Source: Bacteroidota bacterium (GTDB lineage: Bacteria; Bacteroidota; Ignavibacteria; Kryptoniales; JAKASW01). From it: DNA of 64,000 bases. The stretch is taken from the NCBI GenBank assembly GCA_021825585.1, contig JAKAGT010000017.1, positions 1-64,000 of the forward strand, in the 5' to 3' direction. The notes under the pieces were generated by a model, which ran no database searches, was not told where the DNA came from, and worked only from the letters and a program-made list of their open reading frames with translations. The translations under genes and the position numbers were made by a program. Every line of letters begins with the position of its first letter. The first letter of the stretch is position 1. Below, piece by piece: positions 55,261 to 63,631 of the stretch.

Positions 55261-56217
55261 TCAAAACAGGAATATCCTTGTCGTGTCGATCGAGGCCGCG
55301 GAGACGATGCCAGTACCGGCCTTGTTGAAAATATTTGTGAATATAATTTTATCCGTTCTCATCGAAAGCGGATCGAGTGAACGCATGGAGGTCACAAAGA
55401 ACCGGTAAAGGTTGTTGTCGACCTGAGACACAATAATTTGTACGTACATATGCGAAACTTTCAGACTCGAAGTGGCCTTTTTTGCGAGAGCGAACGCATC
55501 CCTGTACTGAGATATGTTTACGCTCACAGGAAGCCTGGCGGCTTCTATTTCCGTGAAGGGGTTGACGGAATCTATCGGCATGACGTTGAAAGCGCCCACG
55601 CAAAAATTTCCGGTGCTGTCGAGCCCCCTGTACTCGACCAGGACCTGAACGAACGCAGCGCTCGCAAAGCCGGAGAGAATCGCCTCGATACCAAGGTTTG
55701 ACCCCGTATCCTCCGGATCACGGAAAGCAGAATAGACATTCTGCTCCGGTACCGTGGCATAGCCAAAAGGAACCGTCACATTCGCCGTAACAGGCGGATA
55801 TCCACCCTTTTCAACTGATACTGAATAGGAAAATCCGGGGAGGATCCGAACTGGAGCGTAATAATATGAAGCTGTGTCGCCATCGATCACTTCGGTTGTA
55901 TCTACTAACGACAGAGAATATCCGTCGAGCATTCTGGTTAGCTTGACCGACGCCCCGCGGACCGGTTCCGATACGTCTGTTGGAGACTCTACGACGGACA
56001 TGACTCTCACGTACGCGGCCCGCGCATTGGCGAATAATACAGAGTAAACGTTCAGCTTCGGCTTGTAATTTACTTCGGGCTGAAAAGTCTGATTGCAGCT
56101 CAAGGAGAACAACGAAGCAAGAAACGCGAGGCAAGAAGCAAGAGATCGAACCAATTGACCGAGATTTTGAGAGCGCGATTGACGTCGAGAGTCCGATGGT
56201 TCCACCTTCATTTGCAC
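55261..56217 (-). CDS. DUF4249-type lipoprotein, copy 1
   Basis: A 318-residue beta-rich protein with a signal/lipoprotein-like start ('LAFLASLFSLSCNQTFQPE'), then 'KPKLNVYSVLF'. It is complete, including the C-terminal 'LYRFFVTSMRSLDPLSMRTDK' segment that resembles the end of the 40042 protein. The first 86 residues are identical to the chimera at 58723 because of the shared 715-bp tract; the rest is about half identical. Starts 10 bases inside the end of the propeller gene. Confidence 0.82.
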   Translation of the reverse strand: MQMKVEPSDSRRQSRSQNLGQLVRSLASCLAFLASLFSLSCNQTFQPEVNYKPKLNVYSVLFANARAAYVRVMSVVESPTDVSEPVRGASVKLTRMLDGYSLSLVDTTEVIDGDTASYYYAPVRILPGFSYSVSVEKGGYPPVTANVTVPFGYATVPEQNVYSAFRDPEDTGSNLGIEAILSGFASAAFVQVLVEYRGLDSTGNFCVGAFNVMPIDSVNPFTEIEAARLPVSVNISQYRDAFALAKKATSSLKVSHMYVQIIVSQVDNNLYRFFVTSMRSLDPLSMRTDKIIFTNIFNKAGTGIVSAASIDTTRIFLF

Positions 56218-56678
56218 ATTACCATCTTCTTTACAGAGACGTAGTCCCCGGCCCTGATTTGGCAGAAGTACACTCCGCTCGCGAGCTTGCTTCCGTCAAA
56301 CCTGACTTCGTAGCTTCCCGGTCTCTGGATTTGATTGACCAGGGTAGCCACCTCTCTCCCAAGCACATCGTAAACCTTCAAGGTAACATTGCTGACCGCT
56401 GACAGCTGATAGCTAATTGCTGTTGTCGGGTTAAATGGATTCGGGTAGTTCTGGAACAGACGAAACGAAGAAGCTACAGGCTTATTTTCCCGAATTGCGG
56501 TCACAACGCGGTCGCTTTTGAACAAACCACCGTCCGTTCCTGCATATATATATCCCAGATTATCAAGAAGGAGCGCTGTAACATTTGAATCTGCAAGACC
56601 CGTATTCTCAGGCTCCCAGCTCAGTCCATGGTCGGTTGACATAAATACTCCACGATCGAATGTGCCGGCAAAATATCT
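55964..56678. repeat. 715-bp near-identical tract, copy A
   Basis: Matches 59342-60056 at an offset of 3378 with one difference that I can see (near 56618, a C/T change giving Ser or Asn). It covers the last ~157 codons of propeller gene 1 and the first ~85 codons of DUF4249 copy 1. Outside the tract both genes diverge sharply. Confidence 0.93.
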
Positions 56679-58343
56679 AGAAGAAAAATCCATATTGAAG
56701 CATGTGACGCTCTTCCCGGTTATTGACGAAATGTTCTTCCAGGTTGCCCCGGAATCGTCAGAATAGTAGCCACCGGACGTGTCCGTCCCAGCAAACATTC
56801 TCCCCATGTAGCCGATTTTCAATGCCTTCACGGAGTTGAATATGATAGGTGAGGTTATACCCGTCTCCGCCCATAGTATACCTCCATCCGTGCTCTCGAA
56901 AATTCCGTCGAACTTTGTCCCGGCAAAAAGATTGTTTGATGAGTCGACGGCAAGACAGTAGATACTCGTGAGAGGAAGTCCGATCGATTCTAACGGCATC
57001 CAGATATCCTGCCCGCCATACGATTTGAGGATTCCTCCCGGAGTTCCGATGTATACATATGTTGGAGTTTCTACAAAATCGTAAGTCCATTCCTTCGTAA
57101 GTGGAATCCAGTAGTTACCGGGCCCAGGAAGGTAGAAAAATCCATCCTCAGTCGCAGCATACAACATTTTCTCATTCGTTGACAGGCGGATTTGATAGAC
57201 CGTGGCTTTACTTAAACCATCACTTACCTTCAGCCAGTGACCGGTGCTCTTCTCCATCTCGAAGATTCCATCGTCTGTGCCAGTATACAAATTGTGGGTG
57301 GTGTCCATGCCGAGCGATATGACCGATGCCGGTGAAATACCACATTGAACCCACGGCGGCACCGAGTTGTCGAGAAAATACACTCCGTCAGTCCCTGTTC
57401 CGGCATAACTTCTCCCCCCTGGATCATAAGTCGCCGTTGTGATCGAATCTGAGGAGATGGCAGGAAGGACGCTGTTCCAGTTCGACGTGCTATCATCATA
57501 CAAGTAGATCTCTGCATTTGTGACAGCGACGACATTCCCGTCTCTATCCCCGAACATTTGGTCAATGCTGTTTACCCAGTATGGAATCCCGGCACCATCT
57601 CGTTTCCAATCTCTGCTTTTTTGAGCTGCCGAAAAGATGCTATAATACATCAATACGATGAAGACTTTTCCTGTCTTTTTTTCTGCCACCATCGATGTAA
57701 TCGAAACCTGCTCCATTCCGTAAAACCCCCACATCCTTCCGCTGTCCGATGAAATATATACACCACCTCCGTATCCAGGATTATTGGGCGAAGTCGGGAC
57801 GCCCCTGAGTCCCGCATAAATGTTCCCAGAATCATCTTCGGCAATTGATAACACTTCGACAGGATCCGTTGTCACCTTCGACGTCGTCCAGGTTCTCCCC
57901 CCATCGCTTGAGATTGAGACCGTCTGTCTCCCTCCCACACAGACCCTGTTTCCTGAAATAGCCGTTATGGCGGACACACCTCCGGCAAGAGTTGTCCTAA
58001 ACCATGATGTTCCTCTGTCGGTAGATTCAAACAAACCTGTGCCGATGTCTCCATAATAAATGTTATTCGAGGAGTCTACACAAAGCGCAGCCTCATATCC
58101 GTAGCTCAGGAGGCTGAACACCTGTTGCCAGTCTTCTCCGCGGTTGGTTGACCGGTAAATCTCCACCCTCCTGTCAAACACCGTAGCAAAAACATCTCCT
58201 GTCTGATCCACAGCGAGCAGTTCCACCTGGCCAGAATAAGGACCTTTCATCCGCGACCATGAGAAAGTCTGTGCGTCTCCCTCAGCAGAATATGCCACCC
58301 AGACAAGAACGGTCAAAGATCCGAGGCAAATTATAGTTCGCAC
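56208..58343 (-). CDS. T9SS cargo: Asp-box beta-propeller protein 1
   Basis: A 711-residue secreted protein. Signal peptide to 'EGDAQT', then many BNR/Asp-box hairpins (S-x-D-x-G-x-T/S-W forms such as 'SSDGGRTW', 'STDRGTSW', 'SDDSGATW', 'STDHGLSW') which form sialidase/photosystem-stability-factor-like propellers, and a C-terminal type A sorting domain ('NYPNPFNPTTAISYQL', 'VYDVLGREVATL', 'GVYFCQIRAG'). It is likely exported and anchored or shed at the surface; binding role unknown. Paralog at 59586. Confidence 0.93.
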   Translation of the reverse strand: MRTIICLGSLTVLVWVAYSAEGDAQTFSWSRMKGPYSGQVELLAVDQTGDVFATVFDRRVEIYRSTNRGEDWQQVFSLLSYGYEAALCVDSSNNIYYGDIGTGLFESTDRGTSWFRTTLAGGVSAITAISGNRVCVGGRQTVSISSDGGRTWTTSKVTTDPVEVLSIAEDDSGNIYAGLRGVPTSPNNPGYGGGVYISSDSGRMWGFYGMEQVSITSMVAEKKTGKVFIVLMYYSIFSAAQKSRDWKRDGAGIPYWVNSIDQMFGDRDGNVVAVTNAEIYLYDDSTSNWNSVLPAISSDSITTATYDPGGRSYAGTGTDGVYFLDNSVPPWVQCGISPASVISLGMDTTHNLYTGTDDGIFEMEKSTGHWLKVSDGLSKATVYQIRLSTNEKMLYAATEDGFFYLPGPGNYWIPLTKEWTYDFVETPTYVYIGTPGGILKSYGGQDIWMPLESIGLPLTSIYCLAVDSSNNLFAGTKFDGIFESTDGGILWAETGITSPIIFNSVKALKIGYMGRMFAGTDTSGGYYSDDSGATWKNISSITGKSVTCFNMDFSSRYFAGTFDRGVFMSTDHGLSWEPENTGLADSNVTALLLDNLGYIYAGTDGGLFKSDRVVTAIRENKPVASSFRLFQNYPNPFNPTTAISYQLSAVSNVTLKVYDVLGREVATLVNQIQRPGSYEVRFDGSKLASGVYFCQIRAGDYVSVKKMVMCK

Positions 58344-58379
58344 CTCAATGCCTTTTTGAGAGAAAACCTTCGTAAAGGG

Positions 58380-58407
58380 GAGTGACCGACGAGAAGATCG
58401 GTCACTC
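58380..58407 (-). terminator. Intrinsic terminator after the Cys-rich peptide gene
   Basis: A perfect 10-bp stem (GAGTGACCGA / TCGGTCACTC) with an 8-base loop, followed on the minus strand by CCCCTTT, 24 bases past the peptide stop. It separates this gene from propeller 1. Confidence 0.7.
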
Positions 58408-58431
58408 TCCGATTGTCAGGAGCCCGACGGT

Positions 58432-58665
58432 CTATGGGCCGCCGCACCAAGCAGCGCAATTAGTGGTATAGCACGGGTACTCGGGGTGACACGACCTGTC
58501 CGAACAAGGACAGTGAATCGGGTCACTAACGCAGCCAGGATCGTTTATGCAAATTTGGTCACACCACTGTGCGCAAGCGCCGGCCGGCTCAGCCAATTGT
58601 AGCATCCCAACGAATCCTACGACAACAAAAGAAACCACAATTGCTGCCTTCTTGGCTGTTTTCAT
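58432..58665 (-). CDS. Secreted cysteine-rich small protein (10 Cys)
   Basis: A 77-residue precursor. 'KTAKKAAIVVSFVVVGFVG' is a clear signal sequence, with likely cleavage after 'AEPAGA'. The mature ~47 residues hold ten cysteines (31, 35, 39, 45, 52, 54, 59, 65, 70, 74), enough for five disulfides, and many Asp, Pro and Trp. It is preceded by an excellent AAAGGAGGTGA site and followed by its own terminator, so it is a real and well-expressed gene. It recalls the Bacteroides NVEALA-type peptides found next to MauE, TlpA and propeller genes, but has no NVEALA motif. Here its neighbours are a TlpA-type remnant, propellers and a MauE-like gene. Confidence 0.85.
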   Translation of the reverse strand: MKTAKKAAIVVSFVVVGFVGMLQLAEPAGACAQWCDQICINDPGCVSDPIHCPCSDRSCHPEYPCYTTNCAAWCGGP

Positions 58666-58722
58666 CTTTTCTCACCTCCTTTCTGTTCTATTTCGCAGAC
58701 AGTCATTTATTGTCGCCCATCA

Positions 58723-59595
58723 TCAACCGGTGATTGAAATCACCTCTTTGACCGGCCCAGCACTGAGTTCTCCAGGCCAATTGTTCTTCACCCTTCCATC
58801 GCCGTTTATCAGAATAGTTTGCGGAACAGTTCTTACCCTGTAAAGATGCTCAAATGCAGTATCAGTCATCAGTGTTGTGAACTTCAGCCCGTACTTAATG
58901 GATACCATTATCGGAAGTTGCGCTGGCTCAATCTCCGTGAAAGGGTTCACAGAATCAATCGAAATCAGGTTAAAGGAGCTGACACGAAACTTTCCCATGC
59001 TGTCGATGCCTCTATATTCAACAAGCAGCCGAATGAATGCGGCACTGGCAAGGTGTGAAAGATTCGGGACGACGCTTATATCAGAAGTTGCATCTCCCGG
59101 ATCACGAAGATCTTCATAGGTGCTCTGTTCGAGTATGGTGGCATAACCGAAGGGTACAACCGCACTCGCAGTCGATGTTGGATATCCCTCCTTGGAAACA
59201 GAAACCGTAAAGGATTGGCCGGTAATAACTCGTAGAGGGCCATAGTAGAACAAAGCCCTGATGGCGTCAATTATCGCAGTGGTGTCGACCAGACTGAGTG
59301 TTCCATTAGAACTTCTAATGGTGACAGCCGCTCCATGCACTGGTTCCGATACGTCTGTTGGAGACTCTACGACGGACATGACTCTCACGTACGCGGCCCG
59401 CGCATTGGCGAATAATACAGAGTAAACGTTCAGCTTCGGCTTGTAATTTACTTCGGGCTGAAAAGTCTGATTGCAGCTCAAGGAGAACAACGAAGCAAGA
59501 AACGCGAGGCAAGAAGCAAGAGATCGAACCAATTGACCGAGATTTTGAGAGCGCGATTGACGTCGAGAGTCCGATGGTTCCACCTTCATTTGCAC
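58723..59595 (-). CDS. Chimera: DUF4249 N-terminus fused to TlpA/thioredoxin C-terminus
   Basis: A 290-residue open frame. Residues 1-~233 follow DUF4249 copy 1 (identical over the first 86, then similar to 'SVNPFTEIEPAQLPIMVSI'). From ~234 the match ends and a thioredoxin-like C-terminal half begins: 'AFEHLYRVRTVPQTILIN' with the cis-Pro loop T-V-P, 'GDGRVKNNWPGELS'. The thioredoxin part lacks its CxxC half. The simplest reading is a deletion between a DUF4249 gene and a downstream TlpA gene that kept the frame. Probably non-functional as either, unless it has been reused. Confidence 0.8.
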   Translation of the reverse strand: MQMKVEPSDSRRQSRSQNLGQLVRSLASCLAFLASLFSLSCNQTFQPEVNYKPKLNVYSVLFANARAAYVRVMSVVESPTDVSEPVHGAAVTIRSSNGTLSLVDTTAIIDAIRALFYYGPLRVITGQSFTVSVSKEGYPTSTASAVVPFGYATILEQSTYEDLRDPGDATSDISVVPNLSHLASAAFIRLLVEYRGIDSMGKFRVSSFNLISIDSVNPFTEIEPAQLPIMVSIKYGLKFTTLMTDTAFEHLYRVRTVPQTILINGDGRVKNNWPGELSAGPVKEVISITG

Positions 59596-60056
59596 ATTAC
59601 CATCTTCTTTACAGAGACGTAGTCCCCGGCCCTGATTTGGCAGAAGTACACTCCGCTCGCGAGCTTGCTTCCGTCAAACCTGACTTCGTAGCTTCCCGGT
59701 CTCTGGATTTGATTGACCAGGGTAGCCACCTCTCTCCCAAGCACATCGTAAACCTTCAAGGTAACATTGCTGACCGCTGACAGCTGATAGCTAATTGCTG
59801 TTGTCGGGTTAAATGGATTCGGGTAGTTCTGGAACAGACGAAACGAAGAAGCTACAGGCTTATTTTCCCGAATTGCGGTCACAACGCGGTCGCTTTTGAA
59901 CAAACCACCGTCCGTTCCTGCATATATATATCCCAGATTATCAAGAAGGAGCGCTGTAACATTTGAATCTGCAAGACCCGTATTCTCAGGCTCCCAGTTC
60001 AGTCCATGGTCGGTTGACATAAATACTCCACGATCGAATGTGCCGGCAAAATATCT
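59342..60056. repeat. 715-bp near-identical tract, copy B
   Basis: Partner of 55964-56678. It spans the 3' end of propeller gene 2 and the 5' end of the chimera. Confidence 0.93.
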
Positions 60057-61718
60057 TGAGGGAAAATCGACCAGGAAACTGGTTACGTTCTTCCCGCTTA
60101 TTGATGAAATGCTTTTCCACGTCTCCCCTGAATCGTCCGAGCAATATGCCCCGGATGAATCTGTGCCTGCAAACATTCTCCCCATGTAGTCGACCTCTAA
60201 TGTCTTTACGCTGCTGAATATTATCGGTGAAGAGATACCGACCTGCCACCAGAACGTCCTGTCTCCGCTACTGACAAAAACACCGTCATGCTTTGTGCCG
60301 GCGTAGAGATTGCCCGATGAATCGAGGGCAAGGCAATAAATACTGGTGAGAGGAAGGCCGACGGTCGACAGGGGACCCCATCCCGCACCCAACCCGTTCG
60401 CCGCTTCAAATATCCCTCCCGGAGTACCGGCATAATATGCCGTAGGCGTCTCAACGAAATCATATATCCATTGCTTCGTAAGAGGAATCCAGAAATTCCC
60501 CGAATCGGGCAAATAGAACAATCCACCCGCAGTCGCTGCATATAATATTTTGTTGGATACCGACCAGCGGATTTGATAGACTGTCGCCTTGCCCAAGCCG
60601 TCGCTAGTTCTCAGCCAGTGCCCTGAATGATGTTCCTTCTCGAAGATTCCACCGTCTGTACCGGCATACAAATTACCGTCGTTGTCCATGCCAAGCGACA
60701 TGATTGCAGCCGGGTAAATTCCACATTGAACCCACATTGAAGCTGATTTGTCCAGGAAAAATATGCCGTCATTTTCCGTCCCGAGATAGCTAATCCCGTT
60801 GTGGTCGTAGAGGGCCGCTTTTATCGCTGCACCAGACAGGGTGGCCTTGACCACCGGTTTCCACCCTGATAAGACATCGTCGTAAACATAAACACCCATG
60901 TCTGTCATAGCAATTGCTTCTGCCGAGCGGTCAATCTGGACCACTCCGATACTTGCTCCCAACGGAATTCCAGCCGCATCTTCCTTCCAACTCCCATTAC
61001 CTGGTGTCAAGGAGTAAATGCTGGTGAATGCCCCATCACTTGCTAGAGCGAAGACTTTTCCTGATTTATCCACGGCCATGGATTCAATCGAATCCGACGC
61101 CATCCCAGTGAGTTGCCATGTTTTTCCGCCGTCAGAAGAAATATAGACTCCTCCACCGCATGGAAAGCGTCCGAACGAGCGATAATATCCTACGTAGATG
61201 TCACCTAGACTACCCTCGGCAATTGACGATACATACCCACAGTCCGCTCTCACTTGGGATACAAACCATGTTTTTCCAGCGTCGTTTGAGATCGAGACAG
61301 TTTGAAACCCGCCGACACAGAGCCTGCTCCCTGAAATAGCCGATATAGCCGATGCACCTCCGGGTAGGCTCGTCTTGAACCATGATGTTCCTCTATCGGT
61401 CGACTTGTACAATCCGACGTCCATGTCTCCATAGTAAATATTGTTGGCGGAGTCAGTAGCAAGAGCAGTATCAAACCCGTAGCTCAGGAGGCCTAACACT
61501 CGCTGCCAGCTCTCGCCTCTGTCTGTTGAGCGATATATTTGTTCTATGCCGGTAAAGGTAGCAACATAAACGTTTCCCGCTTGATCCAACGTCAGAGATT
61601 GTATCGAGCCGGAATAGGGCCCATTGATTCTCGACCATGAAACGGTCTGTGCCCCTGCAAAAGTACAACATATTCCGCAGATGGCTATAATTGCCGCAAA
61701 CGATCCTATGCGTTCCAT
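59586..61718 (-). CDS. T9SS cargo: Asp-box beta-propeller protein 2
   Basis: A 710-residue paralog of propeller 1: signal peptide to 'TFAGAQT', Asp-box hairpins ('SNDAGKTW', 'SSDGGKTW', 'SDDSGETW') and the same type A sorting domain. The last ~157 codons are nearly identical to propeller 1, while the rest is clearly diverged. It overlaps the chimera start by 10 bases, the same overlap as in the first copy. Confidence 0.93.
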   Translation of the reverse strand: MERIGSFAAIIAICGICCTFAGAQTVSWSRINGPYSGSIQSLTLDQAGNVYVATFTGIEQIYRSTDRGESWQRVLGLLSYGFDTALATDSANNIYYGDMDVGLYKSTDRGTSWFKTSLPGGASAISAISGSRLCVGGFQTVSISNDAGKTWFVSQVRADCGYVSSIAEGSLGDIYVGYYRSFGRFPCGGGVYISSDGGKTWQLTGMASDSIESMAVDKSGKVFALASDGAFTSIYSLTPGNGSWKEDAAGIPLGASIGVVQIDRSAEAIAMTDMGVYVYDDVLSGWKPVVKATLSGAAIKAALYDHNGISYLGTENDGIFFLDKSASMWVQCGIYPAAIMSLGMDNDGNLYAGTDGGIFEKEHHSGHWLRTSDGLGKATVYQIRWSVSNKILYAATAGGLFYLPDSGNFWIPLTKQWIYDFVETPTAYYAGTPGGIFEAANGLGAGWGPLSTVGLPLTSIYCLALDSSGNLYAGTKHDGVFVSSGDRTFWWQVGISSPIIFSSVKTLEVDYMGRMFAGTDSSGAYCSDDSGETWKSISSISGKNVTSFLVDFPSRYFAGTFDRGVFMSTDHGLNWEPENTGLADSNVTALLLDNLGYIYAGTDGGLFKSDRVVTAIRENKPVASSFRLFQNYPNPFNPTTAISYQLSAVSNVTLKVYDVLGREVATLVNQIQRPGSYEVRFDGSKLASGVYFCQIRAGDYVSVKKMVMCK

Positions 61719-61753
61719 TGTTACGCTCCGTTAATGACCTCTCTTAGCGTAAG

Positions 61754-61786
61754 GAGAGTCCAATAAACTCTCGGACACTCTTTTTT
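61754..61786. other. Hairpin with T-run just upstream of propeller 2
   Basis: Arms GAGAGTCC and GGACACTC followed on the plus strand by TTTTTT. It sits 36 bases before the propeller 2 start and could block plus-strand readthrough or shape the propeller leader; no plus-strand gene precedes it. Confidence 0.4.
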
Positions 61787-61837
61787 CCCTGACAGAAAAG
61801 GAATCCCGATGTCTCAACAAGACCGCAGGCAAAACGG

Positions 61838-62323
61838 CTAATTACAGGTTATGGCCCAAAGGATTTGCTTTTCCTTATCATGTACAATGAATGCCGTTCC
61901 CAGGAGGAGCAAATCTCGAATAAGAAAAATCGTATCGACACGGCTTGAGAGAAAAGGCCCGAAACAGTTGCAATCAACCTCATTTTGAACCATCAATTGG
62001 GGCAAGAAGACAGCGATGAAAAGGACCAGGAGAAACATCACAACAAGGCTTGACTGCTTAACAAGCAGGCCTGCAATTAGAAATATCCCCACGATAATCT
62101 CGACCGCGCAGAGAACAATCGCGATCTCACCGGCTACGGAACTTAAGTCTATTGACAAGCTCTTGATCATCCCCACTAAAGATTCGGCACTTATGATTTT
62201 CGAGATACCGGAAGACAGAAAAACTGCCCCGAGGGTAACCCTCAAGAGAAATACTATCCCGTCTAGAGTTCTCTTTATGTTTCTATATTGCTTTGTTTGT
62301 GCATCGCGAATAAGCCGTACCAT
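61838..62323 (-). CDS. MauE/DoxX-family redox-associated membrane protein
   Basis: A 161-residue protein with four transmembrane helices (~25-40, 66-86, 92-112, 133-148). The MauE-type cysteine pair sits in 'EVDCNCFGPF' (C118, C120), and 'FLSSGISKI' near the first helix is typical. MauE and partner thioredoxin MauD are needed to mature the disulfide-rich small subunit of methylamine dehydrogenase; related proteins feed electrons to or from TlpA-type thioredoxins. Here it is upstream of propeller 2, the TlpA-chimera and the Cys-rich peptide. Confidence 0.88.
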   Translation of the reverse strand: MVRLIRDAQTKQYRNIKRTLDGIVFLLRVTLGAVFLSSGISKIISAESLVGMIKSLSIDLSSVAGEIAIVLCAVEIIVGIFLIAGLLVKQSSLVVMFLLVLFIAVFLPQLMVQNEVDCNCFGPFLSSRVDTIFLIRDLLLLGTAFIVHDKEKQILWAITCN

Positions 62324-62447
62324 CCCGGGCTACTCCCATATTCACCACGTGTACACATCTAGAGAACGCTTACACCAAACTTACCCCAAAAGAACCGAAC
62401 GCGTGACCCCGCTCAACTCAAGTGCCGACAAAAGCAGACACCACCAG

Positions 62448-62481
62448 AAAAAGGTCGCCCGCTGAACGTGGGCGACCTTTT
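62448..62481 (-). terminator. Intrinsic terminator after the second PorV gene
   Basis: Stem GGTCGCCC/GGGCGACC flanked by A and T runs on both sides, so it can work on both strands; 22 bases past the stop of the gene at 62503. Confidence 0.85.
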
Positions 62482-62502
62482 CCGATCACTCTAGATTATT
62501 CC

Positions 62503-63564
62503 TCAGAACCCAAGCTTCACGGTGAACACGTTGTTCGAGCTGAGCATCACAGCGTGCTGATAGGCGTAGTCAAAAGTAAAGTTGAATGTACCTAAGTTAT
62601 AGTTTATCCCGGCTCCAAGCGTGTAGTCGTAAATCTGAGACAATTGTCCCGTCTGATCCTTCGGCGCCTGCGGAGCATAATTGTAGCCGCCGCGGACGAA
62701 TATCATATTGTTGAAGGCATACTCGGCCCCGATGTTATACAAATCGGAGCTGTAGTTGTTATTCTGGAAAGTGCCGAAGACGGTGATCTTATTCATGCTC
62801 CCCAACTGCTTGTCATAGGCAAGCCCGACTTCCATCTGAGACGGAAGCTCGAACGAGGCCGCGTCGACCGAATACCATTGGGTACCACGGATGTCTCCTA
62901 CCGTCGTTCCCTGACGGAGAAGGTTCGGACCGCCGAACGTCATGTTCGGGCCGAGGTTCTTGATCACGACCCCCAACTTCAACTCGGGAACGAGCAGACC
63001 GCTGTACTGGACACCAGCATCTAAAGCAAACCCCGTAGCTGAGGTGCTGACAATAGTCTCGCTTATGAAATTAAAATTCGCACCGACAGATATCCGGTCT
63101 GTGAGCTGCCTCGAATACGTGAGACCGGCTACGATGAATGTCGGGGAATAGGTCGCGCCTGTCCCGTCGGGGTTATCTTCAGTGGTTACAGCGATGTTGC
63201 CAAACGCAATGGACTTAAACGAAGCAGCGAACGTTCCGATTCCGGAGAAGGAGACGTCGACTGCCCCATAGTCTACTCCGATATTGGCAAAGTAGGTCAT
63301 GTGTGAAAAGTACGCTTCCGTGCCGAAAGATGTCCGTGAAACACCCGCAGGGTTCCAGTAGATCGCGTCTGCCCCGCTTGCAAAAGCGATATTGCTTCCG
63401 CCCAGGGCAATTCCACGGGCACCAACCGGTATCAAGAGTTCCTGGGCACCCGCGGTGCCTGTGCGATTCGTGTTCCCCGCCTCTGCCTTCGGCACGAATG
63501 CAGGGACATAAACCAGGCCGAGCAGCACAAGAACAACGGCTAGACGCCTTAGTGTGATATTCAT
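62503..63564 (-). CDS. PorV/PorQ family outer-membrane protein
   Basis: A 353-residue paralog of the protein at 41112: signal peptide to 'PKAEAG', signature 'GAQELLIPVGARGIALGGS' and 'GADAIYWNPAGVS', then a FadL-like barrel. The start at 63564 has GAAGGAGA at good distance; the frame is open 43 codons further without a signal sequence. It follows a T9SS cargo gene, as its paralog does. Confidence 0.9.
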   Translation of the reverse strand: MNITLRRLAVVLVLLGLVYVPAFVPKAEAGNTNRTGTAGAQELLIPVGARGIALGGSNIAFASGADAIYWNPAGVSRTSFGTEAYFSHMTYFANIGVDYGAVDVSFSGIGTFAASFKSIAFGNIAVTTEDNPDGTGATYSPTFIVAGLTYSRQLTDRISVGANFNFISETIVSTSATGFALDAGVQYSGLLVPELKLGVVIKNLGPNMTFGGPNLLRQGTTVGDIRGTQWYSVDAASFELPSQMEVGLAYDKQLGSMNKITVFGTFQNNNYSSDLYNIGAEYAFNNMIFVRGGYNYAPQAPKDQTGQLSQIYDYTLGAGINYNLGTFNFTFDYAYQHAVMLSSNNVFTVKLGF

Positions 63565-63631
63565 AGAATATCTCCTTCCAATCTTAAGATTCTCGAATAG
63601 CAGCGTTTTCAATTTCATATCCTCCCGGTTC

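Noticed and set aside
62016-62465. Plus-strand 149-codon frame opposite the MauE-like gene
   Set aside because: It is antisense to a recognised membrane protein and extends into a terminator.
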